This document shows, in pieces, positions 5,446-7,784 of a stretch of DNA of 7,784 bases. The stretch comes from Pseudomonas sp. Lineage in GTDB: Bacteria > Pseudomonadota > Gammaproteobacteria > Pseudomonadales > Pseudomonadaceae. The notes beneath the pieces were generated by a model. It saw nothing but the letters and a program-made list of their open reading frames with translations. It ran no database searches and was not told the origin of the DNA. The position numbers and the translations under genes are program-made. Positions within the stretch are counted from its first letter, which is position 1, and each line of letters starts with the position of its first letter. The DNA is taken from the NCBI GenBank assembly GCA_030654635.1, contig JAURXE010000158.1, positions 1-7,784 on the forward strand, read 5' to 3'.

Positions 5446-7590
5446 ATGACTGACGCCATCCGTTACGAAAAAGGCCAGGACAATATCGTCGTTCTGACCA
5501 TGGACATGCCCGGCCAAAGCGCCAATACCATGAATGCGCAGTACCGCGTGGCCATGGAGCAAGCCGTGGCGCGGTTAGAGTCCGAAAAGGACTCGATCGC
5601 CGGAGTAATCATTACCTCGGCGAAGAAGACCTTCTTCGCCGGCGGCGATCTAAATGAACTGATCAAGGTCACCAAGGCCGACGCTGCGCAGTTCTACGCC
5701 ATGATTTTGAATATCAAAGGCCAGCTGCGCCGTCTGGAGTGTTTGGGCAAGCCTGTGGTCGCCGCTATTAATGGTGCGGCGCTGGGCGGTGGCTGGGAAA
5801 TTGCCTTGGCCTGCCACCATCGCATCGCGCTGGATAGCAGCAGCGTGCAGCTCGGTTTGCCGGAAGTAACTCTGGGCCTGCTGCCAGGCGGCGGCGGGAT
5901 AGTGCGGATGGTGCGCATCCTCGGTCTGGAAAAGTCTCTGCCGTACCTGCTTGAAGGCAAGAAGATCCGTCCACAAGAGGCACTTAAGGCCGGTTTGATC
6001 GATGAGCTGGCTTCCGACTCGGACGAATTGCTCAACAAGGCGCGGGCCTGGATTCTGGCTAATCCTACGGCGCAGCAACCTTGGGACGTCAAAGGCTACA
6101 AAATTCCCGGCGGTACACCGTCCACGCCTGCGGTCGGGCAGATGTTGGCGATTGCACCCTCGGTGCTGCGGGACAAGACCAAGGGCTGTTTCCCTGCGCC
6201 GGAGAAAATCCTCAGCGCAGCGGTCGAGGGCGCCCAGGTCGATTTTGACACCGCACAATTGATCGAAGCCCGCTACTTTACCGAGCTCACCACCGGCCAA
6301 GTGGCGAAGAACATGATCGGCACCTTCTGGTTTCAGCTCAATGAAATCAATGCCGGCGGCTCTCGCCCTAAAGGTTTCGCTCCTTATGTGACCAAAAAGG
6401 TCGGCGTGCTCGGTGCCGGCATGATGGGCGCGGGCATTGCCTATGTGTCTGCCGTGGCCGGTATAGAGGTGGTGCTGAAAGATTTGAGCATGGAAGGCGC
6501 CGAGAAAGGCAAAGCCTACTCGGCTAAGTTGCTCGATAAGAAAGTCAGCCGCGGCCATATGAGTGTAGAAAAGCGCGATAGCATCTTGGCGCGCATTCAG
6601 CCGACCGACAAAGAGGCAAGCTTTGCCGGTTGCGATCTGATCATCGAGGCGGTATTCGAAGATCGTGATCTAAAAGCCAACGTCACAGCGGCGGCTGAGC
6701 GCTGCGCTCTAAGTGATGCAGTGATTGCCTCCAACACCTCGACACTGCCGATCACCGGTTTGGCGAGCGCGGTACAGAAGCAAGACAAGTTCATTGGTCT
6801 GCACTTCTTCAGCCCGGTCGACAAAATGCCCTTGGTGGAAATCATCAAGGGCGAGTTGACCAGCGATGAAACTCTAGCGCGTGGTTTTGACTACGTTATG
6901 CAGATCAAGAAGACCCCGATAGTGGTCAACGACAGCCGTGGTTTCTTCACCTCGCGGGTATTTGGCACCTTCACTAATGAAGGCATTGCCATGCTCGGTG
7001 AGGGCGTTAATGCGGCCATGATCGAGAATGAGGCGCGGAAGGCCGGAATGCCGGTTGGCCCGTTGGCGATTTCAGATGAGGTCTCGATGAGCCTGATGAA
7101 TCATATTCGTCAGCAAACCATTAAAGATCTGCAGGCAGAGGGCAAGCAATTGCCGGCGCATCCAGCCTACGCCGTGATTGAGCTGATGCTCAATGAGTAC
7201 AAGCGTCCAGGTAAAGCCGCCAATGCGGGTTTCTACGACTATCCGGCCGGTGGCAAGAAACACCTGTGGCCTGAGTTAAAGGCGCGCTTCGAAAAAGCCG
7301 AGGCGCAAATCCCGCAAATCGATGTGCGCGATCGCATTCTGTTTATTCAAGCCATCGAAACGGTGCGCTGTGTGGAGGAGGGCGTGCTGCTATCAACCGC
7401 GGATGCCAACATCGGTTCTGTTTTCGGTATTGGCTTTGCGGCTTGGAGTGGTGGCGCTCTGCAGTTCATTAATCAATATGGCCTGCAGGACTTCATCGCC
7501 CGCGCCCAATACCTTGCCGAGCAGTACGGCGAGCGCTTTGAGCCACCAGCCTTGTTGCTGGAGAGGGCCGCCAAGGGGCAAGTGTTCTAG
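5446..7590 (+). CDS. Multifunctional fatty acid oxidation protein: enoyl-CoA hydratase/isomerase plus 3-hydroxyacyl-CoA dehydrogenase (FadB/FadJ type)
   Basis: 714-residue alpha subunit of beta-oxidation. The N-terminal crotonase domain (about 1-190) has the oxyanion-hole segment FFAGGDL at 63-69. Its catalytic glutamates are Glu118 (GGGWE) and Glu140 (GLPEVTLGLLPGGGG), equivalent to the Glu119/Glu139 pair of E. coli FadB. A linker leads to the NAD-binding domain starting near 317, with the Rossmann motif GAGMMGAG at 323-330. Asp346 lies after the second strand, fitting NAD. The dehydrogenase active site includes Asn430 (SNTST), His453 and Glu465 (LHFFSP and PLVEII). C-terminal 3HCDH domains run from about 495 (NDSRGFFTSR) to the end, including the GFAAWSGG segment. 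The length equals that of E. coli FadJ and is close to FadB. GGAG lies 7 bases before the ATG, and the thiolase stop is 15 bases upstream. I see no truncation or missing catalytic residue. Confidence 0.97.
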   Translation: MTDAIRYEKGQDNIVVLTMDMPGQSANTMNAQYRVAMEQAVARLESEKDSIAGVIITSAKKTFFAGGDLNELIKVTKADAAQFYAMILNIKGQLRRLECLGKPVVAAINGAALGGGWEIALACHHRIALDSSSVQLGLPEVTLGLLPGGGGIVRMVRILGLEKSLPYLLEGKKIRPQEALKAGLIDELASDSDELLNKARAWILANPTAQQPWDVKGYKIPGGTPSTPAVGQMLAIAPSVLRDKTKGCFPAPEKILSAAVEGAQVDFDTAQLIEARYFTELTTGQVAKNMIGTFWFQLNEINAGGSRPKGFAPYVTKKVGVLGAGMMGAGIAYVSAVAGIEVVLKDLSMEGAEKGKAYSAKLLDKKVSRGHMSVEKRDSILARIQPTDKEASFAGCDLIIEAVFEDRDLKANVTAAAERCALSDAVIASNTSTLPITGLASAVQKQDKFIGLHFFSPVDKMPLVEIIKGELTSDETLARGFDYVMQIKKTPIVVNDSRGFFTSRVFGTFTNEGIAMLGEGVNAAMIENEARKAGMPVGPLAISDEVSMSLMNHIRQQTIKDLQAEGKQLPAHPAYAVIELMLNEYKRPGKAANAGFYDYPAGGKKHLWPELKARFEKAEAQIPQIDVRDRILFIQAIETVRCVEEGVLLSTADANIGSVFGIGFAAWSGGALQFINQYGLQDFIARAQYLAEQYGERFEPPALLLERAAKGQVF

Positions 7591-7607
7591 GGCTTGGCAC
7601 CGTGTGT

Positions 7608-7642
7608 TCGTAGCTATATAAGCACCCTCTATATAGCTACGA
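7608..7642. repeat. Perfect 13-bp-arm palindrome after the beta-oxidation operon
   Basis: TCGTAGCTATATA (7608-7620) and TATATAGCTACGA (7630-7642) are exact reverse complements around a 9-base loop (AGCACCCTC). It begins 17 bases after the stop of the multifunctional protein gene. It would form a stable stem in RNA and may end or protect the operon transcript, but no T tract follows on either strand. It lies only 33 bases before the next promoter's -35, so a regulator binding site or a mobile-repeat remnant is also possible. Confidence 0.6.
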
Positions 7643-7674
7643 CGTGCGGATTGTTGATCGCTTGTAATTAAGTC

Positions 7675-7702
7675 TTGACGGGATAATCTGAGGGCCTATA
7701 AT
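7675..7702 (+). promoter_or_regulatory. Strong sigma-70 promoter with GC-rich discriminator
   Basis: The -35 is TTGACG (7675-7680) and the -10 is a perfect TATAAT (7697-7702), with a 16-base spacer. The next bases, GCGCACC, form a GC-rich discriminator of the kind seen at stringently controlled stable-RNA and ribosomal promoters. The transcript should start near 7709. It reads out of the window, so the gene served is not visible. Confidence 0.78.
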
Positions 7703-7708
7703 GCGCAC

Positions 7709-7784
7709 CTCTTACGGCGTAGACCTCTCGTAAAACTCCTTGTAAAACAAGAAGTTAGCTTTAAATGAGGGGTTGCAAAGCAGC
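7709..7784 (+). other. Structured 5' leader of an unseen downstream gene
   Basis: The predicted transcript begins here and runs past the window end. TTACG/CGTAA (7712-7716 with 7729-7733) can form one stem. AACTCCTTGT/ACAAGAAGTT (7734-7743 with 7747-7756, one mismatch, loop AAA) can form a second. GCTTT/AAAGC (7758-7762 with 7777-7781) can form a third. CTTTAA at 7759-7764 resembles the core of a boxA antitermination site. An ATG at 7765 opens a frame to the edge, but no convincing ribosome site precedes it. The leader may belong to a stable RNA, a ribosomal-type gene or a small RNA; the sequence does not decide. Confidence 0.4.

Noticed and set aside
5650..6558. 302-codon open frame on the minus strand inside the multifunctional protein gene
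   Set aside because: It lies wholly antisense to a gene with complete catalytic motifs. The product has no recognisable motif and is rich in His, Gln and Arg, as expected from reading GC-rich codons backwards.
7703..7784. tRNA or rRNA gene at the right edge
   Set aside because: No tRNA arms (GTTCRANYC-type T loop) or 16S start motif is visible before the window ends; only a leader can be supported.
1..7784. CRISPR array, insertion sequence, integron attC or prophage genes
   Set aside because: No regularly spaced repeats, transposase or integrase motifs, or attC core pair were seen. GTTAGCC near 3687 does not fit the attC core consensus.

Overview
The window looks like chromosomal DNA of a Pseudomonas-type gammaproteobacterium. 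It has moderately high GC, GC-rich third codon positions, good Shine-Dalgarno sites and short intergenic gaps. The set of genes also fits that group: a Baeyer-Villiger monooxygenase cassette, an RraB-family protein, a lone class I glutamine amidotransferase and a thiolase/multifunctional beta-oxidation pair. The genus is an inference from gene content; no rRNA marker lies in the window.

Bases 1-2341 hold a tightly packed plus-strand operon. It contains the C-terminal part of a class B flavin monooxygenase (Baeyer-Villiger type), an HSL-family alpha/beta hydrolase whose start overlaps it by 17 bases, and a classical short-chain dehydrogenase starting one base after the hydrolase stop. Together they make a plausible route from secondary alcohol to ketone (SDR), ketone to ester (monooxygenase), and ester to alcohol plus acid (esterase). 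The operon is followed by a G-rich stretch with quadruplex potential that overlaps a hairpin.

Bases 2450-3631 carry two independent small genes: an RraB-type protein (predicted RNase E modulator) and a class I glutamine amidotransferase domain protein. Bases 3632-4224 are mostly non-coding. They contain a strong imperfect inverted repeat, a convergent minus-strand ORF for a 31-residue hydrophobic protein, a second hairpin, and degenerate open frames on both strands that may be relics.

Bases 4225-7590 are a two-gene fatty acid beta-oxidation operon: a thiolase, then a 714-residue enoyl-CoA hydratase/3-hydroxyacyl-CoA dehydrogenase. All catalytic residues expected for both enzymes are visible. 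The genes run thiolase first, as in fadIJ and opposite to fadBA. A perfect 13-bp-arm palindrome follows.

The window ends just inside a new transcription unit. A near-consensus sigma-70 promoter with a GC-rich discriminator leads into about 75 bases of structured leader whose gene lies beyond the edge. I found no CRISPR array, insertion sequence, tRNA or rRNA. Most of the window is ordinary metabolism. The less explained parts are the 31-residue ORF with its flanking hairpins, the 7608-7642 palindrome and the leader at the right edge.
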